64,000 nucleotides of DNA from Clostridium sp. CX1 (GCF_025398335.1 NZ_JAODOO010000014.1:50125-114124); one strand, 5' to 3'; shown: positions 8,106 to 18,188, numbered from the stretch's first letter. Translations and numbers: made by a program. Notes: a model not told the origin generated them from the sequence alone.

Positions 8106-10472
8106 ATGAAGTTTATAGATTTATTTTCAGGAATCGGAGGTTTTAGAATTGGTTTTGAAAAAGAAGGATTTGAATGCGTATTTTCATCAGAAATAGATGA
8201 AGAATGCAGGAAGGTATATGAAGCTAACTATGGCCATATTCCTTCTGGAGATATAAGAAATATTAATGTAAATGATATTCTGGAATTTGATATCTTATTG
8301 GCTTCCTTTGCTTGTGAAACTGTAACACCAATTGATTTTTGGGGAATTAAAAATATAGATGATAGAGTGATGGAAAAATTATTTGATATTATAAGCTTGA
8401 AAAGTCCTAAAATAGTGATTATAGAAAATACAGGAGCGTTAGGTATCTTTGATAACAACAAAATGATTAAGTCGATTTTAGAAAAGTTAAATGCAATAGA
8501 CTATTATGTTGAATGGAAAGTTTTGAATGCAAGAGATTTTAAGTCTGCCGAAAATATAGAAAGATTATTCATAGTTGCTAAGAATAAGCACTATTATAAA
8601 GATACATTTAAATTAAATTTTCTGCAAGATATTCACTATAAAGCATGCTTAAGGGGATTTTTGGATAAAGGGTCAAATTTTAAGTATATTGATACGAAAG
8701 AATATGTTTTATTTGATGAAGAAATAAAATATGAATCTGGAGAAATATGCAAAGGGATTATGAAAAAATATCAAATTTGGGATAGCAAAGGGAAAATTTA
8801 TTCTATTGATGGTATTTATCCATATATTTCATATAGGATGATAGATGGATATATATATATTCCGGAAGAGAATAGAGTAAGAGAATTAACCATTGATGAA
8901 ATTTACAGAATTAAGGGATTTTCAGATAGCTTTAAAAAGAGTGAAAAACTTGGTGAAGCATATAATCAGATTATACAAGTGACGTGTATTCCTATAGCAC
9001 AAGCTATTGCACGGAAGCTAAAAATAGAAGATGGGATTGAGGGGATTAAAATGGATTGTAATTATGATAGGAAAAATAAAAAATCAATAGAAGAATATGC
9101 ACGAAGATTACTTAATAGCAGCTTAAATAAATTACATCTTGATACGGAAAATGGAAGGTTCAACAATGAAAAATCTAAAGGAAAATTTGGACAAACTATA
9201 GAAGAAGAGTACTTCGGATATAAAGTTAATAGTAGGCAAGAAGCTGACTTTGATGAAGTAGGAGTAGAGTTAAAAGTTTGTCCGCTTAGGACTATAAAAC
9301 CAAAACCTACTTCCGATAGTTTAAGAGAAAAAATGGGATATTCAGCGAAGGAAAGAATAGTGCTTAGTATTATTGACTATTTTAAATTAAATGATGAAAC
9401 CTGGGACAAGAATTCATTAATGAAGAAGTGTAAAGAGCTTCTTTTGATGTTTTATATGCATGAAAAAGATGTTGCTAAAGAAGATTTAATATTTAGGATT
9501 ATCAGTTTATGGACTCCATCAGAGCAAGATTTAAATATTATTAAAAATGATTGGAATACAATTTCTACGAAAGTTAAGAATGGTAAAGCGCATGAAATTT
9601 CCGAAGGGGATACAATGTATTTGGGTGCGTGCACTAAAGGAAGTACTGCAGAAAAAAGCATGAGGAATCAACCTAATTCAAATCTTTTAGCACAACAGAG
9701 AGCTTTTTCATATAAGAGGTCATATGTAGATTATATAATAGAAGAATTACTGAGAAAAGAACTGTATAGACAATTTAAGCCAGCTAAGGTTTTAAGTAAT
9801 AAAGATATGCTTTTTGATAAAAAAATTTATAATGTTTTTAATGTAATTTTAAATAAAAACCTTGAAGAAATTATAAATATGTATTCAATTAAGAGAGAGA
9901 GAAAAGCTAAGAATTTTATAAGACTTGTAATAGATGATGTTTGTAAAGTAGTTTTTGGAGATAAGCTTGATAACTTTGAAGAATTTAAAAAAGCTAACAT
10001 TGAAATTAAGACCATTTTATTAAAACCTAATGGTATGCCAAAAGAATCTATGTCTTTTGAGCAAATAAATTATTGTGAAATAGTAAATGAAGACTGGGAA
10101 ACATCAACTATAAAAGATAAGTTTGAAAATAAGAAACATTTATGGATAATATTTAAGAGCAAAATTAATTTTGAAAAGCAATCAGAGTTAAATTTAGATA
10201 ATATCGTACTTTGTAAAGTTATGTTTTGGAACATGCCTATATTAGATTTAAATAATAGCATGTACAAGGTATGGGTTGACACCACAAATAAAATTAAAAA
10301 TGGTGATTATAATAACTTTATAAAAATTAGTGATGGGGAAATTGCACACATAAGACCTAAGGGACAAGACGTAAATGACTTAGCACTTACACCACAAGGT
10401 ACTATGGAAAGAAAAAAATGTTTTTGGTTGAATGCTAAGTATGTAAAAGAGCAAATTGAGAAAGAAATTTAG
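8106..10472 (+). CDS. Fusion of degenerate C5-methyltransferase-like domain with Sau3AI/MutH-type endonuclease
   Basis: Residues 1-305 have the fold of a DNA C5-cytosine methyltransferase. The SAM motif FSGIGGFRIGFE (7-18) is intact. The catalytic loop reads SFACET around Cys70 instead of GFPCQP. ENV is ENT at 107-109. Motif VIII is AENIERLFIVA instead of PQNRERxFIVA, and the GN of motif IX is lost (YNQIIQVTCIP). Residues ~330-788 match the Sau3AI family: YARRLLNSSLNKL, KGKFGQTIEEEYFGYK, then DFDEVGVELKV with Asp381, Glu388 and Lys390 in the MutH/Sau3AI D-x6-E-x-K spacing, followed by the second Sau3AI repeat. It is therefore probably a restriction enzyme with a built-in target-reading, methylation-deficient domain. 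The cognate methyltransferase follows 134 bases downstream. The frame is intact, 788 residues, against about 490 for plain Sau3AI. Confidence 0.88.
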   Translation: MKFIDLFSGIGGFRIGFEKEGFECVFSSEIDEECRKVYEANYGHIPSGDIRNINVNDILEFDILLASFACETVTPIDFWGIKNIDDRVMEKLFDIISLKSPKIVIIENTGALGIFDNNKMIKSILEKLNAIDYYVEWKVLNARDFKSAENIERLFIVAKNKHYYKDTFKLNFLQDIHYKACLRGFLDKGSNFKYIDTKEYVLFDEEIKYESGEICKGIMKKYQIWDSKGKIYSIDGIYPYISYRMIDGYIYIPEENRVRELTIDEIYRIKGFSDSFKKSEKLGEAYNQIIQVTCIPIAQAIARKLKIEDGIEGIKMDCNYDRKNKKSIEEYARRLLNSSLNKLHLDTENGRFNNEKSKGKFGQTIEEEYFGYKVNSRQEADFDEVGVELKVCPLRTIKPKPTSDSLREKMGYSAKERIVLSIIDYFKLNDETWDKNSLMKKCKELLLMFYMHEKDVAKEDLIFRIISLWTPSEQDLNIIKNDWNTISTKVKNGKAHEISEGDTMYLGACTKGSTAEKSMRNQPNSNLLAQQRAFSYKRSYVDYIIEELLRKELYRQFKPAKVLSNKDMLFDKKIYNVFNVILNKNLEEIINMYSIKRERKAKNFIRLVIDDVCKVVFGDKLDNFEEFKKANIEIKTILLKPNGMPKESMSFEQINYCEIVNEDWETSTIKDKFENKKHLWIIFKSKINFEKQSELNLDNIVLCKVMFWNMPILDLNNSMYKVWVDTTNKIKNGDYNNFIKISDGEIAHIRPKGQDVNDLALTPQGTMERKKCFWLNAKYVKEQIEKEI

Positions 10473-10606
10473 CCTGCTTTTTTATAATATAATAGTGAAT
10501 TATGAATAAAAATTCTTTGAGAAATTTAATTTTTTTCAAATCGATCTTTCTTTTTTGGATAACATATAGTATAATCTATACGTTATGTATGAGGAGGTGA
10601 GATTAA

Positions 10607-11839
10607 ATGGAATATACAATTTGTGAATTATTTGCTGGGGTTGGTGGGTTTAGAGTTGGTTTTGAAAAGAGTTATCCACATTGGAGAACGGTTTGGGCAA
10701 ACCAGTGGGAACCTAGTAAAAAAGTTCAATATGCGTTTGAATGTTACAAGCACCATTTTCAAGCCTCTGGTGGAATAGATGACTTTAGCAATATAGATAT
10801 TGCTAAAGTTCCGGCCAATCACATTCCAAATCACACAGTATTGGTTGGGGGATTCCCATGCCAAGATTATTCAGTAGCTAGTACTGGTGCTAAAGGAATA
10901 CAAGGCAAAAAGGGTGTACTTTGGTGGGAGATTAAAAGGATTTTAGAAACTAAGAGACCGCCATTTGTGCTTTTAGAAAATGTTGATAGATTACTAAAAT
11001 CACCTGCAGCACAGCGAGGACGTGATTTTGGAATCATAATAAACTGTCTTGGAAAATTAGGATACTCTGTTGAGTGGAGAGTTATAAATGCCGCAGAATA
11101 TGGATTTCAGCAAAGAAGAAGACGTACATTCATTTTTGCAGTACATAATTCAACTAATTATTATGAAGAATTAGGAAGACAAGGTGTGTATGAAGAACTT
11201 CAATATTTAGGATTTTTCAGTTCTATATTTAATGTAGAAACTTTTCCACAAGAATCTATCAATAGTATAGATATAAAAGAAAAATATGATTTGGATACAC
11301 TTAAGATTTCTAATAATTTCAAATTTGAATTTAAAAATTCTGGTATTTATAGAAATGGAGTAATATATACAATGGAAACTATTCCAAGAAATTTGTTAAC
11401 AGAACATCAAATAACATTACAAGATATATTAGAAAAACATGTAGATAAAAAATACATTTTATCTGATGATGATTTAGAAAAATGGACTTATATGAAAGGG
11501 CCAAAAGCAATTGAAAGAACTTCTAAAGAAGGTCATAAATATATGTTCAGAGAAGGTGGGATAGCATTTCCGGATCCTATAGATAAACCAGCACGTACTA
11601 TGTTGACAAGTGAGGCAAGCAAAAATAGAAGCACTCATGTTGTTTCTGACATTGCAACTGGAAAGTTAAGATTATTAACTCCGTTAGAATGTGAAAGAAT
11701 AAATGGATTTCCAGATAATTGGACTGATACAGGAATGACAGAATCATTTAGGTATTTTTGCATGGGCAATGCATTAGTTGTAAATTTAATAGAGCATATG
11801 GGAAGAAAGTTGCAACAGATAGTAGAAGAGGAAGACTAA
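10607..11839 (+). CDS. DNA C5-cytosine methyltransferase
   Basis: The 410-residue enzyme has all key motifs: ELFAGVGGFRVGFE (7-20), GGFPCQDYS with catalytic Cys85, LLENVDRLL (ENV 124-126), YGFQQRRRRTFIF (QRR 169-171), and a GNALVV motif near the C-terminus, with a target recognition domain of about 150 residues in between. An AGGAGG ribosome binding site sits just before the ATG. It follows the Sau3AI-type fusion and is most simply its protective methyltransferase; Sau3AI-type cutting at GATC is blocked by cytosine methylation. Specificity is inferred from the neighbour, not from the domain itself. Confidence 0.93.
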   Translation: MEYTICELFAGVGGFRVGFEKSYPHWRTVWANQWEPSKKVQYAFECYKHHFQASGGIDDFSNIDIAKVPANHIPNHTVLVGGFPCQDYSVASTGAKGIQGKKGVLWWEIKRILETKRPPFVLLENVDRLLKSPAAQRGRDFGIIINCLGKLGYSVEWRVINAAEYGFQQRRRRTFIFAVHNSTNYYEELGRQGVYEELQYLGFFSSIFNVETFPQESINSIDIKEKYDLDTLKISNNFKFEFKNSGIYRNGVIYTMETIPRNLLTEHQITLQDILEKHVDKKYILSDDDLEKWTYMKGPKAIERTSKEGHKYMFREGGIAFPDPIDKPARTMLTSEASKNRSTHVVSDIATGKLRLLTPLECERINGFPDNWTDTGMTESFRYFCMGNALVVNLIEHMGRKLQQIVEEED

Positions 11840-12014
11840 GAAAATAGTCTTTCTTTTTTCTATAATTAGAATTTATTTAAAGAACTATATTTCAATAATA
11901 CCCGATTATAATTTAAAATATTCAGAACTATATAGACAAGCATTATTTATATGTTATAAAATTCAAATAGGATTATATTGGTATAATTATATGAGTTTTA
12001 TAAGGAGAAAAGTA

Positions 12015-13187
12015 ATGGCAGGATATATAATGAGTTTAAAAAAGCCTAAAAGCAAAAAAATATCTATAACGCAACCTTTAGAAGAGTGCATTAAGAAGGG
12101 GGTTTATTCTACTAAACTGAGTAAACCGGAAAATAATATATGGAAAATCCACCATGAAGCCACTATTGCTGATTATGCTACTATGAAAGAGGGGGACAAT
12201 ATATATTTTTTTATTAATAGAAAGATATATGGCATTGGAAGATTAAAGAATATTGAAAATGACTGCAAATTTAGTAATTATTTAGATTCATCTAAACCCA
12301 TAAATAGTAGATATAAAGATATTAAAAATGAGTTATTAGTTGACTTTGGAGAGGAAAGTGTCGATAACAGATGAATTTGTATATTTGAACCTAATCCTTA
12401 TTTTTTTATTCAAGGTGTAGACATGGATGATGTACTAGCTTATAATCCATTAAAATTTAAGATGCTGAGGGCATTTTCTAAATTATCTTTTATAAAAATA
12501 GACGATGAAGAGAATAAAGCTCTCAGAGATATTATATTAATGCATAATGAAAATTGTTTGAACATGCCTAATTCTAATGATATTTTTAGTTTTGACAATA
12601 CTATTCATAATAAGATTATTAGTAAACTTAAGAAAAATAATTATAAATTAAATATGGTAGATATCCTTGATGCTTGTTCAAATTCTAATTTATTAGAGCA
12701 TGAAATGGCTCTTGAATCAGGAACATTACACCAATTAGCAAATAATGATACTAATACTATAAATACATTTGGAGAATGGGATTATATAAGCCATCAAGTA
12801 ATCGCATCACCATTTAAACCATTAGAATATGTGGATAAAATGGACATATTTGGCTATAAATATATACCAGGATTTCCAGGTACTATTTCTAAGTACTTAC
12901 TTGTGGAATTAAAAAAAGGAGTAGCTTTAGTAGAGGATATAGAACAAGTTATGAAATATGTTGATTGGATTAACCAAGAATATTCTTTTGGAAATTATTC
13001 TATGATAAATGCATTTTTAGTTGCTAAAAGCATAAACAAATCGGTGATTGAAACTAGAGATTCGTTAGCTAGAAGAAATTACCTTATAGGAAGAAGACCA
13101 GCTAAGTCAGCTGTGTGGAGTAATCTAAAATTGGTAGAGTATAATTTTGATATAGCAACTAATTCGATAAAGTATACAATCATATAG
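12015..13187 (+). pseudogene. PUA-like plus PD-(D/E)XK nuclease gene interrupted by one in-frame TGA
   Basis: Two frames (to 12374 and from 12423) are in the same phase, separated only by a TGA at 12372-12374. Reading through gives ...VDNR-stop-ICIFEPNPYFFIQGVDMDDV.... The N-terminal part has a PUA/EVE-like stretch (EGDNIYFFINRKIYGIG). The C-terminal part has nuclease features: LEHEMALESG, DKMDIFGYKY, then KYLLVELKKG and EDIEQVMKYVDW, as in NucS/DUF91-type PD-(D/E)XK proteins. The start at 12015 has a clear AAGGAG site; the earlier ATG at 11991 does not. A tryptophan TGG to TGA change is the simplest cause. Read-through, or a separately translated C-terminal half, cannot be excluded. It is probably a broken restriction enzyme. 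Confidence 0.75.
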
Positions 13188-13359
13188 AAATTAAAAGCAT
13201 ATAAATATATAAGTAAAGACGAAAAAGTTTTGTTATGAGTTAAAGAAGATTAATCTTATGATAATTTAGATTAGTTTCGTAACTATGGAAAAATAGGTAA
13301 GAAGATTTATTTTACAGTAAAAGAATTTAATGTATAAATAATTATAATACAAAATCAAT

Positions 13360-13391
13360 AACCACCGATTCTATTGCATCGGTGGTTTCTA
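13360..13391 (+). terminator. Rho-independent terminator-like hairpin
   Basis: AACCACCGAT (13360-13369) pairs perfectly with ATCGGTGGTT (13378-13387) around an 8-base loop, followed by a short T-rich tail. It separates the preceding nuclease pseudogene from the McrBC-like locus. Confidence 0.8.
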
Positions 13392-13533
13392 TCATATCTT
13401 CCCTAAAAAATTAGCCTGTGGGACATAAGTAACATTTAATTTATATCCTCTACTATTTAATATCTATGCCTTTATCATTGCAAGTTCAGTATGTACACCA
13501 AGTACACTAGCTATATGATTAAATGAAAAAGAT

Positions 13534-15330
13534 TTGAAGGAACTAAAGGAAATATTGGAAGAAAAATTAGAGCTGTACTATAAGGAGAGGATTTCTACTG
13601 TGGAGGATAACAAATTAAAAGAGCTTTTTCAATATATTATAAATAGCTATGTAAATGCTCGAAGAAGAGAAGAATTTAAAGGTCATAAATTAGGTGAGAT
13701 AATAAGAAATCAAATTCCAACTTTCCTGAAAAAGTTAGATTTTATTGATAAAGATAAATATGAAATAAAAGGCTCCATCGGTTAAGGAAACTGGGCAAAG
13801 GTTCCTTGGATTGATATAATGAATAAATCCATCACTACCTCAACACAAAAAGGTGTATACGTTGTTTATTTATTTTCTGAGAATATGGATAAGGTATATT
13901 TGACATTAAATCAAGGTGTAACTGAGTACGTCAATAATTATAAAAGAGCAGCAAATGAGAAATTACAAGAAAATGCTGATAACATTAGGAAAATGATAGG
14001 TTTAGATAATAAAGATATAAAAAGGCCAATATCCTTAGGAGATGGAGATCTAGGAAAATCCTATGAAGCTGGATCTATTACAACAGTAGAATATGATGCA
14101 AATAATTTGTCAGATGATAGTATTTTGAAGGAAGATCTGTTATCAATAATGAGTTATTATGAATCGTATGTAAGTAGCATTAATACAGTGGATATAGATA
14201 TGGAGAGAGAATTAAGTCATAGTGATATTATTAAGCACATACATAAATATATAATATCAAAAGGATACATCTTTAGCCCAGATTCAATCAAAAATTTCCA
14301 CCTCTCCCTAAAAACAAAACCCTTCGTCATTCTAGCAGGTATCAGCGGTACAGGTAAATCAAAAATCGTAAGGCTATTTGCAGAAGCCATAGGAGCTACT
14401 ACTAATAACGGCAGATTCAAAATGATTTCAGTGAAACCAGATTGGAATGACAGCACTGAGTTATTTGGCTACAAAAATATAAATGACGAATTTATTCCCG
14501 GGCAGCTTACAGAGATAATAAAAGAAGCTGCAGAAAATAATTCTATGCCTTATTTTGTCTGCATAGATGAAATGAACTTAGCTAGAGTTGAATACTACCT
14601 AAGTGAATACCTAAGCCTTATTGAAAGCAGAAGAGTGCAGGGAGGTAAGATTGTTACAGATAATATATTTAACAGCAACTTCATTAATAATGAGTATGGC
14701 AAATCATATATACCTGAAAACTTATATATAGTGGGAACAGTAAATATGGATGATACTACATTCCAATTCAGTAGAAAGGTACTAGACAGAGCTAATACCA
14801 TAGAATTTTCAGAAGTGGATTTAAATCAGTTGTTTCTGGATAGCCAAGAAGTTGATGAAGTAACTGGTGAGAATGTGAATAACAGCTTCATCAAAACTAA
14901 CTATTTAAACATAAATGATATAGAAGAAGAGTATAGAGAGTATGCAGTTTCCATCAATAATAATATAGTTAAAATAAATGATATACTTAAAAAGGCTAGA
15001 AAGCATTTTGCCTATAGGGTTAGAGACGAAATAATATTTTATATGGTAGAAAACAAGAAATTGGAACTTTTAAATGAAAATACGGCTTTTGACTGTCAAA
15101 TAATGCAGAAGATACTGCCTGCCATAAGTGGAAGTGAAGTTATAATAAAAGATGTTTTAGTAGACTTATTTAACTTCTGTTTAGGAAAAGAAGCTGTATT
15201 ATCAGATATTAATTATTTATAAGACGCTGAGAACTTCTTAAAAGATGCCATATATACTAAAAGTGCATCAAAAATATTAGACATGTTAAGAGGGTATAAA
15301 TATGATGGCTTTGCAACGTACTGGTTCTAG
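13534..15330 (+). pseudogene. McrB-like AAA+ restriction ATPase gene with two in-frame TAA codons
   Basis: Three pieces in one phase form a complete family member. Residues 1-130 are the MrcB/DUF3578-type DNA-reading domain (KELKEILEEKLELYY, FIRN-like IRNQIPTFLKK, KGSIG-stop-GNWAKVPW). The middle is the AAA+ motor, with Walker A GISGTGKS (269-276 in read-through numbering), FVCIDEMNLARVEYYLSE and NLYIVGTVNMDD. The end, after a second stop, is KSASKILDMLRGYKYDGF, a typical C-terminus for the family. The stops are TAA at 13783-13785 (where relatives have Lys, hence AAA/AAG to TAA) and TAA at 15220-15222. Everything else is well preserved, so the damage is recent. The start is a TTG without a good ribosome binding site. 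The DUF2357 nuclease overlaps its 3' end. Confidence 0.85.
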
Positions 15331-17689
15331 TAAAACTCTTTTATATATTGAAACTACTGACTTTAAATTATATATAACAGGAAATTTATATAATAAAAAG
15401 TTTCAGTATATTAATGCAAATTTTAATTTAGAAGCTCATTTATTTGTAGATAGTGATATATATGATCCTCAGATCAAAACTTCCAATGATGAAGGGGAAT
15501 TATTTGAAAATAGTGGAGCTGCCATGAGACCTTCCTTTTTTGAGGATGGCATATATCAGATTTTTATAGAAAACTATACAGAGGAAACTTTGGAACTGGA
15601 CCATATAGATAAAGAAATTACAGAAGGTATAACATATATAGGAAACAATCTAATTGGAAGCTTCGGTTTCAATGGAGACATAGGCCATTCAACTTTTAAA
15701 GTCAAGAAGAATAATAAAGAGGTGCTAACTTTTACTATAGAGATATTTCCATCTAAGATGGATTACATGAAGGACTATAAGGAAATATTAAATGAAGTTA
15801 ATGAAGAAATAGCCTCAATGGTATTTGATTTTTTAGGTAAAACCTTTCAAACTGCTGATTTAAAAGAAATTCCTAACCAAACTGGTATAGAATTCACAGG
15901 TATTCTTATGAAAATCTATGAACAGTTAGAAAAAGCTATAAAGAGAATTGAGAGCTACCCTAAGCACGGTGTTATAAATAGGGAAGAAACTAAAAGCGTA
16001 GATAGAGCTAAGAAGGTATCTAGAAATACCATAGATTATATAAGAAAACACAATAATAGTCTTATGAAATCTGCTAGGGGGATTATGGAAATTGAAGGAG
16101 AGAGGTATACTCCCACTAAGGTAGTTGAGATAAAAAAATCCACAACCTTTGATATATATGAGAATCAATATGTAAAGTTTATGCTTAAGAGCATTGTTAT
16201 CAGGGTCAAACAGATAAAGAACAATATAGCTAATATGTACGGAGAAGAAAATGAGTATTTTAAAGCATTGACATTAGTTGAAAATAGGTTATTAAGACAT
16301 CTTAATGGATTTTTTAAGAACATGTCAGATATCCAGGGTAGGAAAAGTATGTCTCTGGTATTTAAAATGTCTAGCGGTTATAAAGAGATCTACTATTATT
16401 ATGTGATGCTGAAAAAAGGCCTAGACATAAGTGAAGGTCTTTATGAAATGACACCAAAGAAGCTGTGGAAGCTATACGAGATATGGTGTTATATGAAGCT
16501 TCACAGCATATTAAGTGAAATGGGCTTTGTAACTGTTAAAAATGGGATAATAGAAACAAAAGATAATGGCATAACATTATCTCTTACTCAAAATAAAGAA
16601 GCTAAGACCACATATATAAGCAGGAATGGAAGCAGTGTTGATTTATGGTACAACAAAGTTTATTCTAGGCTTCCAACCTCTACCCAGAGGCCAGATACTG
16701 TTCTTTGTCTTAGAAATAATCAAGATAAATCCAGGGTTTACATCTTTGATGCTAAATATAGGTTAAGCATAGATGATAAAAATATTATCGGACCAATGGA
16801 AGATGATATAAACGTAATGCATAGATATAGAGATGCCATAGTTAGTGAAATGGATGAAAGCATTCAGTTTAAGTATAATACCTTTGGCGCTTACGTTATG
16901 TTTCCCTATTCAAATGAAGAAGAGTTTAAAAGTCATAAATTTTACAAAAGTATAGAAAAAGTTAATATTGGTGCTTTTCCCATGCTTCCAGGCAGCACTA
17001 ATCTAATAAAGAATCACCTTTATAAAATACTAAATGAATCTTATATCGAATCCCAAAGTAAGCTTCCTACTTACGAGGTGGAAGATGATTATTATAAATT
17101 TAAGAATACCAATGTGATGGTGGCTAATGTAAGTGATAGAGAGCATTTAAAGGTCTATATAAAAGATAAATTCTATCATATACCAGCTAAAGTGTTATCT
17201 AACGTTAGATTAGGTGTAGAATACATTGCCTTTTATCAATCGAAGAATTATTTTGGAGATAACTCAGGCGTATATTACTATGGGAAGATAAAAGAAATAG
17301 GAAGATATAAGAGAAAAGATTGTGCAGAGTTAGCCCTTAAAAAAGGCAGTGGGGAAGAAGAGTACTTAAGATTTGAATTAGATGAGATATTGCCCGTGGG
17401 ACCAATATCTACAGTAGAATATGGCGTGGAACTAATAACTTATACTACTATGTATCTACTGAAGAATGCAGAAACTATCCATGAATTGAGTTTTAAAAGC
17501 AGAATTGAAATAAGGTTGTATAAGCTTTTAAAGGAAGTGAGTAATGCTAAAGGGTTGAGAATATTGAGACGTAAGGATCATTTTATGCTGGGGGATATAA
17601 AAATAGAGATTTTGAATTCTAAGAAGTTGAGGGTAGATGGAAAGCTAGTTGATATTGATAAAATACTGGAGTATTTTAGTAGGCAATAA
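15302..17689 (+). CDS. McrC-like DUF2357/PD-(D/E)XK nuclease subunit
   Basis: The 795-residue protein pairs with the upstream AAA+ ATPase in McrBC-type modification-dependent restriction. The N-terminal half is a DUF2357-like domain (segments SVDRAKKVSRNTIDYIRKH, YENQYVKFML). The linker holds KLWKLYEIWCYMKL, and the nuclease core has RPDTVLCL (Asp465) followed by VYIFDAKYRL (Asp483, Lys485), the D...(D/E)xK pattern. The C-terminal ~200 residues are extra and may form a substrate-binding domain. The start codon lies 29 bases inside the restored mcrB reading frame, with AGAGGG upstream, so translation was probably coupled. The frame is intact although its motor subunit is broken. Confidence 0.8.
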   Translation: MMALQRTGSSKTLLYIETTDFKLYITGNLYNKKFQYINANFNLEAHLFVDSDIYDPQIKTSNDEGELFENSGAAMRPSFFEDGIYQIFIENYTEETLELDHIDKEITEGITYIGNNLIGSFGFNGDIGHSTFKVKKNNKEVLTFTIEIFPSKMDYMKDYKEILNEVNEEIASMVFDFLGKTFQTADLKEIPNQTGIEFTGILMKIYEQLEKAIKRIESYPKHGVINREETKSVDRAKKVSRNTIDYIRKHNNSLMKSARGIMEIEGERYTPTKVVEIKKSTTFDIYENQYVKFMLKSIVIRVKQIKNNIANMYGEENEYFKALTLVENRLLRHLNGFFKNMSDIQGRKSMSLVFKMSSGYKEIYYYYVMLKKGLDISEGLYEMTPKKLWKLYEIWCYMKLHSILSEMGFVTVKNGIIETKDNGITLSLTQNKEAKTTYISRNGSSVDLWYNKVYSRLPTSTQRPDTVLCLRNNQDKSRVYIFDAKYRLSIDDKNIIGPMEDDINVMHRYRDAIVSEMDESIQFKYNTFGAYVMFPYSNEEEFKSHKFYKSIEKVNIGAFPMLPGSTNLIKNHLYKILNESYIESQSKLPTYEVEDDYYKFKNTNVMVANVSDREHLKVYIKDKFYHIPAKVLSNVRLGVEYIAFYQSKNYFGDNSGVYYYGKIKEIGRYKRKDCAELALKKGSGEEEYLRFELDEILPVGPISTVEYGVELITYTTMYLLKNAETIHELSFKSRIEIRLYKLLKEVSNAKGLRILRRKDHFMLGDIKIEILNSKKLRVDGKLVDIDKILEYFSRQ

Positions 17690-17876
17690 GCTCTAAGTTA
17701 AGCTCTTGATCTTTGGCAACAAAAATAAAGCAGAAGATTTCAGGGATAGCACCTGGTTTTGCTTTATGAATCGCTTAACAGATGAACTTCCGCTATCAAA
17801 ATTCAGTTACAAAATGTGTAAAATTAAGTATACGATGTTCAAGAAAACATTTTGAAAAAGGCATCAATAACTATAA

Positions 17877-18188
17877 AAAGAATATAAAACACTAGGTGAA
17901 TTAATATGGGAGAAAGTAACTTTAGAAACAAAAACATATACACTTATAGACGTAAACAACAAATCATATGAAAGTGAAACAAAAGGAAAATTAGGAGGAC
18001 ACAAGCGTCTAAAAATCTATGGCAGACTAGACTGCCCATCTGCACTGCGCCACATAACAAATGGTAATTATGTAAAACATCGTGTGTTTTTTGCAGATGA
18101 AGAAACAGCAATTGCAGCTGGATATCGTCCCTGTGCTCGTTGTATGCCAAAAGAATATAGTGAATGGAAAAAGAATAAAGATAGATGA
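17877..18188 (+). pseudogene. Ada-type metal-binding domain protein lacking a start codon
   Basis: The frame from 17877 to the TGA at 18188 encodes a clear Ada zinc-binding domain: YTLIDVNNKSYESETKG, GRLDCPSALRHI, YVKHRVFFADEETAIAAGYRPCARCMPKEY. The domain binds zinc through Cys residues; here DCP and the CARC pair are visible. No ATG, GTG or TTG occurs in frame before the domain, and the upstream frame stops at 17874-17876. It is either a 5'-truncated remnant or uses a rare start such as ATA at 17901. Intact relatives of this ~85-residue single-domain type exist in Clostridium. It sits between the McrBC-like locus and the phage-like module. Confidence 0.7.

Noticed and set aside
11991..12374. 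Separate 127-residue protein
   Set aside because: It shares phase with the frame from 12423 and ends at a lone TGA. It is better read as the first part of one interrupted gene starting at 12015.
13397..13520. Minus-strand gene remnant (coding-like IASVLGVHTELAMIK)
   Set aside because: The frame has a stop in the middle, no start and no family match. It may be a scrap, but it is too weak to list.
17725..17775. Terminator after the McrC-like gene
   Set aside because: The possible AAAGCA/TGCTTT pairing is short and encloses a large loop without a T-run.
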